Source of the DNA: Chitinophaga caseinilytica
Lineage (GTDB): Bacteria; Bacteroidota; Bacteroidia; Chitinophagales; Chitinophagaceae
DNA: 64,000 nucleotides
Direction of reading: 5' to 3'
Assembly (NCBI RefSeq): GCF_038396765.1
Contig: NZ_CP150096.1
Location: 1,595,001-1,659,000 of the forward strand
The position numbers were made by a program, and so were the translations under genes. Positions 19,501 to 27,279 of the stretch are shown here, piece by piece; position 1 is the first letter of the stretch; each line of letters begins with the position of its first letter. A model generated the notes under the pieces. It saw only the letters and a program-made list of their open reading frames with translations. It was not told the origin of the DNA and searched no databases.

Positions 19501-19829
19501 CCAACCCGAACTCCAGGACCCATACGCCGAACCGCAAAGCGTCTGACTACGAGCTGGCGTCTTCCGGATATTATGTACAGGACGGTAGCTACTTCCGCAT
19601 GAAGAACCTCCAGATCGGCTACAACTTTAAAGTTGACAACTGGTTCAAGGGCAACATGCGCACACTGCGTGCTTATGTAGGCGCATCCAACCTGTTTACG
19701 CTCACGAAGTACACTGGTCTTGATCCTGAAGTGAGCCAGACCAACTCCACTTTCTCGGCTTTGGGCGTGGACTTCGGCGTGTACCCCGTGTCTCGCCAGT
19801 TTTTAATCGGTTTCAGTGCAGGTTTCTAA
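16552..19829 (+). CDS. SusC/RagA-family TonB-linked outer-membrane protein (pair 1); apparent frameshift in the signal peptide
   Basis: The ATG at 16552 gives MKKRGILLF then a stop; adding one T to the T6 run (16574-16579) continues into LTKAISGTFFLTAAL and the full receptor (1092 residues), so the gene is annotated across it. After the signal peptide comes a CarboxypepD_reg-like domain (VKGKVISEQDKQPVPGAAV), the SusC TonB-box region LDEVVVTGYSAQ, the plug domain (IRIRGFSTINNNDPLFVIDG, ARANNGVVIITTRQG) and a ~22-strand beta-barrel ending in a C-terminal Phe. SusC proteins import oligomers through the outer membrane with a SusD lid, energised by TonB-ExbBD. No glycosidase gene is next to it, so the ligand is unknown. 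Confidence 0.93.
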
Positions 19830-19846
19830 TTTAAAAGTATTTGAAC

Positions 19847-21550
19847 ATGAAAAGGATTCATAGCATCATATTAGTGGCATGCGCTACAGTACTGGGCTCC
19901 TGCGGCGCAGACTTCCTGGAAAGGAACCCCCAGGGAGAATTGAGCCAGGATCAGATCAAATCCGCCCGGGGTGTGGAAGGTATGCTGACGGGCGCATACG
20001 GCCTGGTAAACGGCAACGTTTCCGGTACCTGGGGCAACTATTCCTCCGCACCCAGCCAGTGGCTGTTCGGGGAAGTAGGTGCCGATAACGCCCACAAAGG
20101 CAGTAATAACGGCGACCAGCCCAACATGAACCAGGTAGAGCTGCACGATGTGTCGCCCACCAACGATAATACCGAGATCATGTGGAACCGGTATTACGAA
20201 GGCATCGCACGTTGTAACAACACGCTGCGGTTGCTGAAACTGGTACAGGCCGGTGCTACCGACAAACTCTCCGACGCAAGGGCCAAGGAAGTTGAGGCCG
20301 AAGCCCGCTTCCTCCGCGCGCACTATTACTTCTTCCTCCGCAGGACTTTCTCCAAACTTCCCTATGTGGATGAAACGATGGCGCCTGAAGACGCATTGAA
20401 AGTGACCAACGAAGGCGAAGTGTATCCGAAGATCGAGGCCGACTTCAAATTCGCGATGGACAATCTCCCGGTTACCATGGCGGACCCCGGCCGTGCCAAC
20501 AAGACCGCTGCGCAGGCGTACCTGGGCAAGGTGTACCTCTACCAGAAAAAGTACGACGATGCATTGCCGTTGTTCACGACCGTTATCGGCGCAAGGCCCG
20601 ACATTACGACGCTGCCCTTCGACGATAACTTCAATGTAGTGAAGGAAAACGGCCCTGAAAGCATCTTCGCCGCACAACACGCCATCAACCCCGACGGTAG
20701 CGGCGATAACGCCAACGTTGGCGATATGCTCGGCGGGTTCTATGGTACCGCACCGGTTTCCTGCTGCGGATTTTTCCAGCCTACTTTCGACCTGGTGAAT
20801 TCCTTCCGCGTAACCGCCGCTGGTCTTCCCATGCTCGACGGCAGCTATCGTACCAACCCGTACCTGTCCGATTTCGGGCTGACGGGTGCAGCCAAGGATA
20901 ACTACCAGGTGAATAAATCCCTCGCATTCGATCCCCGCCTCGATTATACCGTTGGCCGCCGCGGCGTTCCTTACCGCGACTGGGGCATCATGCCGGGCGA
21001 CGCCTGGATCCGCGACCCGGCGTATGCTGGTCCGTTCGTTGCCGTGAAACACATGGTAGACGCATCGGCCCGCGGCACCGAAACGGTTGCCGGCGCCAAC
21101 TACGTGACGAGCCTGAACGTGAATATCATCCGTTTGGCAGACGTGTATCTGATGGCAGCGGAAATCTATGTCGAGAAAAACAACCTGGCAGCGGCGCTCG
21201 CGCTCGTAAATAAAGTGCGCGCCCGGGCCGCCAACCTGCCCGGAAGAACGGTGGGCGGTACGCCGGCAGCGGCCTACAACGTGAAGCCATACCTGGCGTT
21301 TACGTCGCAAGACATGGCGCGCAACGCGGTCCGCTTCGAGCGTAGACTGGAGCTGGCCCTGGAAGGCCATCGCTTCTACGATCTCGTGCGCTGGGGCATC
21401 GCCAAGCAAACGATCGAAAGTTACTCGGGCTTCGAAGGAGATATCCTGTCTGCCTTCGAAAACATTACTTTCGATACCAAAGACGAAACGTTCCCCATTC
21501 CGCAACAGCAGATCGACCGGAGCCAGGGAGCGCTCAAACAGACGCATTAA
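19847..21550 (+). CDS. SusD/RagB-family nutrient-binding outer-membrane lipoprotein (pair 1)
   Basis: A 567-residue lipoprotein starting at the ATG 17 bp after susC (MKRIHSIILVACATVLGSCG), with a lipobox Cys at residue 20. It shows the helical TPR scaffold of SusD: AEARFLRAHYYFFL, then a late VRFERRLELALEGHRFYDLVRWG, one of the most conserved SusD segments, and FPIPQQQIDRSQG near the end. It forms the ligand-capturing lid over SusC 1. An intrinsic terminator follows at 21578, so the operon appears to be only susC-susD. Confidence 0.93.
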   Translation: MKRIHSIILVACATVLGSCGADFLERNPQGELSQDQIKSARGVEGMLTGAYGLVNGNVSGTWGNYSSAPSQWLFGEVGADNAHKGSNNGDQPNMNQVELHDVSPTNDNTEIMWNRYYEGIARCNNTLRLLKLVQAGATDKLSDARAKEVEAEARFLRAHYYFFLRRTFSKLPYVDETMAPEDALKVTNEGEVYPKIEADFKFAMDNLPVTMADPGRANKTAAQAYLGKVYLYQKKYDDALPLFTTVIGARPDITTLPFDDNFNVVKENGPESIFAAQHAINPDGSGDNANVGDMLGGFYGTAPVSCCGFFQPTFDLVNSFRVTAAGLPMLDGSYRTNPYLSDFGLTGAAKDNYQVNKSLAFDPRLDYTVGRRGVPYRDWGIMPGDAWIRDPAYAGPFVAVKHMVDASARGTETVAGANYVTSLNVNIIRLADVYLMAAEIYVEKNNLAAALALVNKVRARAANLPGRTVGGTPAAAYNVKPYLAFTSQDMARNAVRFERRLELALEGHRFYDLVRWGIAKQTIESYSGFEGDILSAFENITFDTKDETFPIPQQQIDRSQGALKQTH

Positions 21551-21577
21551 CGCCTATATTCCTTTGTCATAACCCTC

Positions 21578-21610
21578 ACGGCGCCTGTTGCAGACGGGCG
21601 CCGTTTTTTT
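21578..21610 (+). terminator. Intrinsic terminator of the susCD 1 operon
   Basis: ACGGCGCC (21578-21585) pairs with GGCGCCGT (21597-21604), followed by a run of seven T. It lies 28 bp after the SusD stop. Confidence 0.85.
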
Positions 21611-21650
21611 ATGGGCATAATTTATCTTTATAAGCATAAACCTAACATAT

Positions 21651-22175
21651 ATGCAGAAATTCATTATCACGCTTTTCATCCTTTCCACTTGCATTCAGCA
21701 GCAGCTATTTTCGCAGGAACTGAAATCTGAATTTATTTTCGACTTTGAGCTCGAATTGTCGGCGCCACAAATGGTGGGCAAGGTATTGCCCGGCACCCGC
21801 GTCATCTATCCCGTCAACGGCGGTACTGTGAAAGGTAAGGTCAACGGGAAAGTGCTGCCTGGCGGCGGGGAATGGGGGATCGTTGCTGATTCCCTCACTT
21901 TTAAAATGGACGTTCGCGCCACGATCCAGACAGACGACGGGGCGCTGATCTACATTGCGTACAAGGGATACCTGTTCGCCGACGCGAAAACCAATGCCGT
22001 TATCGGCGCTGGAAAAGGGCATACGCTTTCACCGTCGGATTATTATTTCCGGTCGACCCCCGTTTTCGAGACCAGTTCCCCGAAATACGCCTGGCTGAAC
22101 CGTACCGTTGCTATCGGGGTGGGGCGGTTGAGCGGCGTGGGGAAAGTTGCGTATAGGATTTATGCGATTAAATAG
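21651..22175 (+). CDS. DUF3237-family protein with signal peptide
   Basis: A 174-residue protein with a signal peptide (MQKFIITLFILSTCIQQQLF, cleavage near FSQ-EL) and a DUF3237 domain: FELELSAPQMVGKVLPGTR, the Gly-rich strand GKVLPGGGEWGIV, and the conserved C-terminal YYFRSTPVFETSSPKYAWLN. DUF3237 proteins form small beta-barrels of unknown biochemical role; most are cytoplasmic, so export here is a slight oddity. It stands alone between two terminators (21578 and 22203), so it is a single-gene transcript. Confidence 0.82.
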   Translation: MQKFIITLFILSTCIQQQLFSQELKSEFIFDFELELSAPQMVGKVLPGTRVIYPVNGGTVKGKVNGKVLPGGGEWGIVADSLTFKMDVRATIQTDDGALIYIAYKGYLFADAKTNAVIGAGKGHTLSPSDYYFRSTPVFETSSPKYAWLNRTVAIGVGRLSGVGKVAYRIYAIK

Positions 22176-22202
22176 CGGGGGAACGGATTGGAAAACATTT
22201 CG

Positions 22203-22240
22203 AAAAAAAAGCTGACCGGTTTAGATCGGTCAGCTTTTTT
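22203..22240 (+). terminator. Intrinsic terminator after the DUF3237 gene, possibly bidirectional
   Basis: A8 then GCTGACCG (22211-22218), loop, CGGTCAGC (22227-22234) and T6. The symmetric A and T tracts allow it to act on both strands; the convergent RDD gene ends 110 bp away. Confidence 0.85.
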
Positions 22241-22349
22241 AATTGTGAAGCGTCGGTGTGTTGTGCCGAGCGTCCGGTATTTTCAAATAGTCGGTGTCAG
22301 AAGGTTTCCGGATTCACTTTTCGGTGAAAATGGAATCTCTGCGATAGGA

Positions 22350-22832
22350 TCAGTTGCCGGATTCGTTGGGGACGGTGCTTTGTTTTTCGTCGATCACCAG
22401 GGTGTTCGTCCATTTGTCGTGCCAGGGGTAGCAAGGGCTGCCGAAGGCGCTTAATCCGTTGAAGGGGACCATGCGCACCAGGCCGCGCTTAAATCCATGT
22501 GCGAAATCAACGGGACTGCCGTCTGCATTCACGGCGCGGGTTTTGGTGATCAGTTTACCGAGGGTTTTTCCTTTACAGAGCCCTTCGACAAGGCCGAGGA
22601 AGATGCCGTAAAGGATCAGCGTGATCACCCTGTCGAGCAGTGAATTGGCGGAAGTTTCTTCATAATCGAATAATTCCGGGCCGAAAATCACGGTAGCGAC
22701 GAGGGCGATGAGGAAAATGGTGGCATAGAAAACTGCCAGGTCGATCAGGAAATTGGCGAATCGTTTACCGGTGGAGGCTTCGGTCAACACGATTTCTTCG
22801 CCGAGTACGTTTTCTTCAGTTTGGGTATACAT
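22350..22832 (-). CDS. RDD-family membrane protein
   Basis: A 160-residue integral membrane protein of the RDD family. The N-terminal motif GKRFANFLIDLAVFYATIFL contains the Arg-Asp pairing that names the family; a second hydrophobic block follows (DRVITLILYGIFLGLVEGL), then the conserved GKTLGKLITKTRAVNADG and a final Arg/Pro segment (FKRGLVRMVPFN). Some RDD proteins act as ion transporters in salt stress, but most have no known role. It is a single gene upstream of the tRNA region. Confidence 0.88.
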   Translation of the reverse strand: MYTQTEENVLGEEIVLTEASTGKRFANFLIDLAVFYATIFLIALVATVIFGPELFDYEETSANSLLDRVITLILYGIFLGLVEGLCKGKTLGKLITKTRAVNADGSPVDFAHGFKRGLVRMVPFNGLSAFGSPCYPWHDKWTNTLVIDEKQSTVPNESGN

Positions 22833-22939
22833 GGGTATAGGAATTTGGGTTTAAATGTAATGATTCCGGATGTAACGTGCCTGGAACTTTCGGGTCATAT
22901 GTGGTTGGTGATCGGGTGGCTGGCGCTTATGAAAAGAAA

Positions 22940-22968
22940 AACCCGCAAACAGCGTTTGCGGGTTTTTT
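22940..22968 (-). terminator. Intrinsic terminator after tRNA-Arg
   Basis: AACCCGCAAAC (22940-22950), loop AGC, GTTTGCGGGTT (22954-22964), with A-rich DNA at 22931-22939 giving a U tract on the minus strand. It starts within a few bases of the tRNA 3' end. Confidence 0.8.
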
Positions 22969-22970
22969 GG

Positions 22971-23042
22971 TAGCCTCGACAGGAATCGAACCTGTATCTG
23001 GAGCTTCGGAAACTCTTATACTATCCATTGTACTACGAGGCC
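22971..23042 (-). tRNA. tRNA-Arg, anticodon CCG
   Basis: The minus strand folds as a full cloverleaf: acceptor GGCCTCG/CGAGGCT (closing G-U pair), D arm GTAC-AATGGATA-GTAT, anticodon arm AGAGT-TTCCGAA-GCTCC with CCG at the anticodon position, a four-base variable loop, T arm ACAGG-TTCGATT-CCTGT, and discriminator A. The bases after it read CCA (22970-22968), so the 3' end appears encoded. The first anticodon-stem pair is an A-C mismatch. It decodes CGG. Confidence 0.93.
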
Positions 23043-23060
23043 GGGCCTTTTGAAGGAATG

Positions 23061-23068
23061 CAAATGTA
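23061..23068 (-). promoter_or_regulatory. Candidate -7 promoter element of tRNA-Arg
   Basis: The minus strand reads TACATTTG, a match to TAnnTTTG, 18 bp upstream of the mature tRNA 5' end. No clear -33 box. Confidence 0.5.
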
Positions 23069-23096
23069 ATGGAAAAATGAATATTTAGGAAGAATT

Positions 23097-23666
23097 TTAT
23101 AAAGTGCCGATGTTGCTTTTGAAAATACGTACCGCAATGGCCAGCAATATCACCCCGAAAAACTTGCGGAGCACCATCAGGCCTGCTTTTCCGAGGATGC
23201 GCTCGATGTAGCTCAGGGACCGGAGCACGATGTAGATGATCAGCAGGTTCAGGACGATGCCCGCCAGGATGTTGTAATCCCCGAAATCGGCTTTGAGCGA
23301 CATGATGGTGGTGAGGGTGCCCGAGCCGGCGATGAGGGGGAAGGCGATGGGAACGAGGCTCCCGGTCTTGGTGTCCTGGTCGCTTTTGAAGAACTCGATC
23401 CCCAGGATCATTTCCAGGCCGATGATGAAGATCACGATGGAACCCGCCACGGCGAACGATTGCAGGTCTACGCTCATCAGGTTCAGGAACGCCTTTCCGC
23501 CCAATAAAAACGCCACCATCAATACGCCGGAAGCCAGGGTGGCCTTCACGGCATTGATTTCCCCGATCTTTTCCTTTAGCGACAGCAAAACCGGGATAGA
23601 CCCCAGGATATCGATCACGGCAAACAGGGTAAAACTAACGGTAACGATCTGGTCGATACTGAACAT
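23097..23666 (-). CDS. MarC-family integral membrane protein
   Basis: About 189 residues from the ATG at 23666 (MFSIDQIVTVSFTLFAVIDI). Six predicted membrane helices in the MarC pattern: the first with FAVIDILGSIPVLLSL, a mid helix SIVIFIIGLEMILGIEFF, the conserved AFPLIAGSGTLTTIMSL, and a final FGVILLAIAVRIF. MarC proteins were once tied to antibiotic resistance in E. coli, a link later withdrawn; their substrate is unknown. The frame extends to a TTG at 23684, but a TACTTTTG element at 23682-23689 supports the ATG. Confidence 0.9.
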   Translation of the reverse strand: MFSIDQIVTVSFTLFAVIDILGSIPVLLSLKEKIGEINAVKATLASGVLMVAFLLGGKAFLNLMSVDLQSFAVAGSIVIFIIGLEMILGIEFFKSDQDTKTGSLVPIAFPLIAGSGTLTTIMSLKADFGDYNILAGIVLNLLIIYIVLRSLSYIERILGKAGLMVLRKFFGVILLAIAVRIFKSNIGTL

Positions 23667-23681
23667 ATGATGAAATTTTGG

Positions 23682-23689
23682 CAAAAGTA
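23682..23689 (-). promoter_or_regulatory. Candidate -7 promoter element of marC
   Basis: TACTTTTG on the minus strand, 15 bp upstream of the chosen ATG. It overlaps the alternative TTG start, which argues against that start. Confidence 0.45.
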
Positions 23690-23774
23690 AGGTTTTCTAT
23701 CAGGCGAATATGCCTTAAAATAGCTAATTTGGCGGGAATATCGGCGAATTTCATCCAGGTAAAACGAACATACG

Positions 23775-24359
23775 ATGCAGGAAGACATCATCATTCAGAT
23801 CAGCAATAAAATCAAGGAAAAACGGAAGGCGAAAGGCATTACGGTGCAGGAACTGGCCAATAAAGCAGACGTGAGCAAAGGCCTCATTTCCCAGATCGAG
23901 AACAACCGCACCGTTCCCTCCCTGCTCGTGCTCGTCAATATCATCCGGGCCCTCAACCTGGACATGAACGAGTTTTTCAACGACATCAACCAGCAAAAAC
24001 AAGCGGCCAAGGTCCTCATCATCAAAAAAGACCAATACCAGCACTTCGAAAAGGAAAACGCGAAAGGATTCCTCTATAAAAGGGTCCTCACCCGTAACAT
24101 CAAAGGCGGCCCCACAGACGTAGTGCTCCTCGAACTGAAACCCGGCGCCCGCCGCAACCAGATCGTGAAAACGGACGCCTACGAATACAAATACGTGATC
24201 TCAGGCACCGTGGAATACCTCATCAACAACGAAAAATACATCCTCGAAGCCGGCGATTCCATCTTCTTCGACGGCCGCCTCGGCCATAAACCCTCCAATG
24301 TGGGCGACGATACCGCCCTGCTCCTCGTAATTTATTTCTTCCAGGAAGGGGAAAAATAA
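23775..24359 (+). CDS. XRE-family transcriptional regulator with cupin sensor domain
   Basis: A 194-residue protein with a Cro/CI-type helix-turn-helix at about residues 8-65 (KGITVQELANKADVSKGLIS, IENNRTVPSLLVLVNIIRAL) and a C-terminal cupin_2 domain at about 110-190 (KPGARRNQI, YVISGTVEYLINNEKYILEA, GDSIFFDGRLGHKPSNVGD). Proteins of this build sense small ligands in the cupin barrel and usually control the next genes. It lies 98 bp upstream of phnA on the same strand and is the only regulator in the phosphonate locus, so I infer that it controls phosphonate use. It could be repressor or activator. Confidence 0.88.
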   Translation: MQEDIIIQISNKIKEKRKAKGITVQELANKADVSKGLISQIENNRTVPSLLVLVNIIRALNLDMNEFFNDINQQKQAAKVLIIKKDQYQHFEKENAKGFLYKRVLTRNIKGGPTDVVLLELKPGARRNQIVKTDAYEYKYVISGTVEYLINNEKYILEAGDSIFFDGRLGHKPSNVGDDTALLLVIYFFQEGEK

Positions 24360-24404
24360 TTTCCACAGCGGAAATCATTCATAAAAAATTAACAGCCGAC
24401 TTGT

Positions 24405-24418
24405 GTAAAAATGTTTAC
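24405..24418 (+). promoter_or_regulatory. Inverted repeat upstream of phnA, possible regulator site
   Basis: GTAAA-AATG-TTTAC, a perfect 5-4-5 inverted repeat in the 98-bp gap between the XRE-cupin gene and phnA, 40 bp before the phnA ATG. Spacing and symmetry suit a dimeric XRE-type repressor. Such short repeats also occur by chance in AT-rich DNA. Confidence 0.35.
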
Positions 24419-24457
24419 TTTTACTATTCAAAAGTTAGCATTTATAAACTCAGTCAT

Positions 24458-25702
24458 ATGTCAATTTCCACCCGATCCTTCACCGTAAACGGCAAAACCT
24501 ACACACCTCCGGCGCAACCGGTAGTCGTAATCTGCCTCGACGGCTCCGCCGATGAATACCTCGATATCACCCTGGCACACGACCGTATGCCCAACCTGAA
24601 AAAAATGACCCTTTCGGGCTACCGGGGCATGGTCCGCGGCGCATTGCCGTCGTTCACCAACGTCAACAACTCCTCCATCGTAACGGGCGTAACGCCGGCT
24701 GTGCACGGCATTTGCGGGAATTTCTTCTATGACACCGACCGTAAAGAGGAAGTGATGATGAACTCCGCGGAATACCTCCGCTCCGAAACCATCCTCGCCG
24801 CCGCCGCCAACGCCGGCCGCAAGGTAGCGGTGGTTACCGCCAAGGAAAAACTCCGCGACATCCTCAGCCATAAAATGACCGGCATCGCGTTTTCCGCCGA
24901 AAAAGCCAACCAAGCACAGGAAGCTACCCATGGCATTGGCAACGTCGAAACCGTGCTCGGCCTCCCCACCCCCGCGATCTATAGCGCAGACGCCAGCCTC
25001 TTCGTGCTCCGCGCCGGCGTTGCCCTCATCGAAAAAGGCCTCGCCGATTTTCTCTACCTCTCGCTGACCGACTACATGCAACATACCTTCGCGCCGGAGG
25101 ATGGTCCCTCGCTGGCGTTCTACGAAGCCATCGACCATGAGCTGGGAAGGCTCCTGGCCGCAGGGGCCGTTATCGGCGCCACGGCAGACCATGGCATGAA
25201 CGCCAAACAGAAGGCAGACGGCACGCCCAACGTGCTGTACGTAGAAACCATGCTCACCGAGAAATTCGGCCCCGGCTTCCGCGTGATCTGCCCCATCACC
25301 GACCCTTACGTGAAACACCATGGCGCCCTCGGTTCCTACGTGGCCGTTCACCTGCCCGAAGGTGTGAGCGAAACGGAAGTGGCCGGCTGGCTGCAGGCGC
25401 AACCCGGTATCACCGAAGTGCATAATAAAGACATGGCCGTTCACCTGCTGGAGCAACCCGCAGACCGCATCGCCGACCTGGTGGTGCTTTCCGCCCGCGA
25501 CGTTGTGGTAGGCCGCACCCCCGCGCATCACGACCTCTCCGCGCTCGACTCCGGCCTGCGCTCGCATGGCGGCCGTTATGAGGAAATGGTGCCCCTGCTC
25601 ATTTCGCACCCGCTCAAAGCCGCCTACCGCAGCAAAGCCGGCGGCGACCCCCGCAACTTCGACGTTTTCGATTTTACCGTAAACGGTACAACGCTCAATT
25701 AA
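24458..25702 (+). CDS. phnA: Phosphonoacetate hydrolase
   Basis: A 414-residue alkaline-phosphatase-superfamily C-P hydrolase that splits phosphonoacetate to acetate and phosphate using two Zn ions. Visible metal and catalytic positions: Asp in VVICLDGSADEY, the nucleophile Thr in LPSFTNVNNSSIVTG, Asp and His in SLTDYMQHTFAPED, Asp-His in GATADHGMN, and the late His in GLRSHGGRYEE. The ATG at 24458 is used; an earlier TTG in frame lies over the putative operator. phnY starts 8 bp after the stop. Among phosphatase-superfamily members, the TNVNN motif and the neighbours phnY and phnW make phosphonoacetate the best substrate. Confidence 0.9.
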   Translation: MSISTRSFTVNGKTYTPPAQPVVVICLDGSADEYLDITLAHDRMPNLKKMTLSGYRGMVRGALPSFTNVNNSSIVTGVTPAVHGICGNFFYDTDRKEEVMMNSAEYLRSETILAAAANAGRKVAVVTAKEKLRDILSHKMTGIAFSAEKANQAQEATHGIGNVETVLGLPTPAIYSADASLFVLRAGVALIEKGLADFLYLSLTDYMQHTFAPEDGPSLAFYEAIDHELGRLLAAGAVIGATADHGMNAKQKADGTPNVLYVETMLTEKFGPGFRVICPITDPYVKHHGALGSYVAVHLPEGVSETEVAGWLQAQPGITEVHNKDMAVHLLEQPADRIADLVVLSARDVVVGRTPAHHDLSALDSGLRSHGGRYEEMVPLLISHPLKAAYRSKAGGDPRNFDVFDFTVNGTTLN

Positions 25703-25710
25703 TACCTGTT

Positions 25711-27153
25711 ATGTCAAACACCATTGCACCAGACGCAACTTTGTCGCTCACAGGATACATCGCCGGCGAACCCGTCATTTCCGCGCAGAAACTGGAAGTG
25801 CGCAGCCCGTACAACGGCCGCCTGGCCGGAACGGTATCGCTGGCTACCCGGAAAGACACCGAAGCTGCCATCGTAGCCGGACTTTCCGCCAACGTAAAAC
25901 AAACGCGCTACGAACGCTTCGCGGTGCTCGATAAGGCACGGCAGCTGCTCGAGGAACGTAAAGAGGAATTTGCCCGGCTGATCACTTCCGAAGCGGGGCT
26001 CGCCCTCCGCGAGGCACGCTATGAAGTGGGCCGCGCGCGGGATGTGCTGCACTTCGCGGCATTGGAATCGCTCAAAGACGACGGACAGATCTTCTCCTGC
26101 GACATTTCCCCGCAGGGCAAGGCCCGCAAAATATTCACTACGCGTGAGCCGTTGTCGCTCGCGGTGGCCATCACGCCCTTCAACCACCCGCTGAACCAGG
26201 TGGCGCACAAGATCGCGCCGGCCATTGCCACGGGAACGCCCGTCATCCTGAAGCCTTCCGAAAAAACGCCGCTTACGGCCGTTCGTTTCGTGGAGCTGCT
26301 GTACGAAGCAGGATTGCCGCCGGCCATGCTGAGCGTATTGCTCGGGCCTACGGCGGAAGTGGCGGAAGTGCTGGTGACAGACCCGCGCGTGGAGCTCGTG
26401 TCCTTCACCGGCAGCGTGGCGGTGGGAAAGATCATCGCGAAGCAGGCAGGATATAAGAAAGTGATCCTCGAACTGGGCGGCAACGATCCGCTGATCATCC
26501 TCGAAGACGCGGATATGGAGCTTGCTGTAACCCTCGCTGCCGAAGGCGCGTACCGCAACTCCGGTCAGCGTTGTACCGCGGTGAAGCGCATCCTCGTGCA
26601 GGAAAGCATTCACGATGCGTTCGTGGAAAAACTGATCGAAAAAACGAAGGAATACCTGGCCGGCGATCCCGAATTGCCCGAAACGCGCGTTGGTACGGTG
26701 ATCGACGAGCCCGCGGCAAAATATCTCGAAGACGTGGTGAACAAAGCCGTGGCCCAGGGCGCGAAAGTGCGCATCGGCGGCCGCAGGACCGGCGCGCTCC
26801 TCGAACCTACCGTTATCACCGACGTTCCCCGCGACGCGCAAATGGTTGTACAGGAATCTTTCGGTCCGCTGGCGCCCGTCATGAAAGTCAAAAACCTTGA
26901 AGACGCCATCGAGCTGGCCAATGGTACGGCTTTCGGGCTTTCCTCCGGTATTGTTACAAAAGACATGGAAAAGGCGCTCCACGCGGTGAAAAATCTCCGC
27001 ATGGGAACGGTCAACATCAACGAAGTGCCCGGTTACCGGATCGAAAGCTCGCCCTTCGGCGGCATCAAGGATTCCGGTTTGGGCATCAAGGAAGGAGTGA
27101 TCGAAGCCATGAAATGCTTCACATACGTCAAAACATTTTCACTGCCCTGGTAG
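25711..27153 (+). CDS. phnY: Phosphonoacetaldehyde dehydrogenase
   Basis: A 480-residue NAD(P)-dependent aldehyde dehydrogenase. The cofactor segment ITPFNHPLNQVAHKIAPAIA, the Glu in VILELGGNDPLIILED and the catalytic Cys in NSGQRCTAVKRILVQ are all present, as is the C-terminal SSPFGGIKDSGLG. The family includes many succinate-semialdehyde-type enzymes; the assignment to phosphonoacetaldehyde comes from its place 8 bp after phnA and next to phnW. It would oxidise phosphonoacetaldehyde to phosphonoacetate, the PhnA substrate. Two strong hairpins follow. Confidence 0.87.
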   Translation: MSNTIAPDATLSLTGYIAGEPVISAQKLEVRSPYNGRLAGTVSLATRKDTEAAIVAGLSANVKQTRYERFAVLDKARQLLEERKEEFARLITSEAGLALREARYEVGRARDVLHFAALESLKDDGQIFSCDISPQGKARKIFTTREPLSLAVAITPFNHPLNQVAHKIAPAIATGTPVILKPSEKTPLTAVRFVELLYEAGLPPAMLSVLLGPTAEVAEVLVTDPRVELVSFTGSVAVGKIIAKQAGYKKVILELGGNDPLIILEDADMELAVTLAAEGAYRNSGQRCTAVKRILVQESIHDAFVEKLIEKTKEYLAGDPELPETRVGTVIDEPAAKYLEDVVNKAVAQGAKVRIGGRRTGALLEPTVITDVPRDAQMVVQESFGPLAPVMKVKNLEDAIELANGTAFGLSSGIVTKDMEKALHAVKNLRMGTVNINEVPGYRIESSPFGGIKDSGLGIKEGVIEAMKCFTYVKTFSLPW

Positions 27154-27181
27154 CAGGTGCTCTGTTATTGTTTGCATGATT

Positions 27182-27216
27182 ACGGCCGCGGATTTCCGTG
27201 GCCGTTTTCTTTTTTT
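27182..27216 (+). terminator. Intrinsic terminator after phnY
   Basis: ACGGCCGCGG (27182-27191), loop ATTT, CCGTGGCCGT (27196-27205; one G-T pair), then TTTCTTTTTTT. It ends the XRE-phnA-phnY transcript 28 bp past the phnY stop. Confidence 0.82.
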
Positions 27217-27228
27217 GCGGAAAAAGGT

Positions 27229-27262
27229 AAAGGCGCACCCGGTGATGGATGCGCCTTTTTTA
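27229..27262. terminator. Second terminator between convergent phnY and phnW
   Basis: AAAGGCGCA (27229-27237) pairs with TGCGCCTTT (27250-27258), followed by more T on the plus strand; A-rich DNA on the left (27221-27231) gives a U tract for the minus strand. It serves phnW from the other side. Confidence 0.78.
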
Positions 27263-27279
27263 GTTGCGTTGAAAAATGG

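Noticed and set aside
21597..21604. SusCD 1 as part of a polysaccharide utilisation locus with enzymes downstream
   Set aside because: A strong terminator follows susD directly and the next gene is a lone DUF3237 protein.
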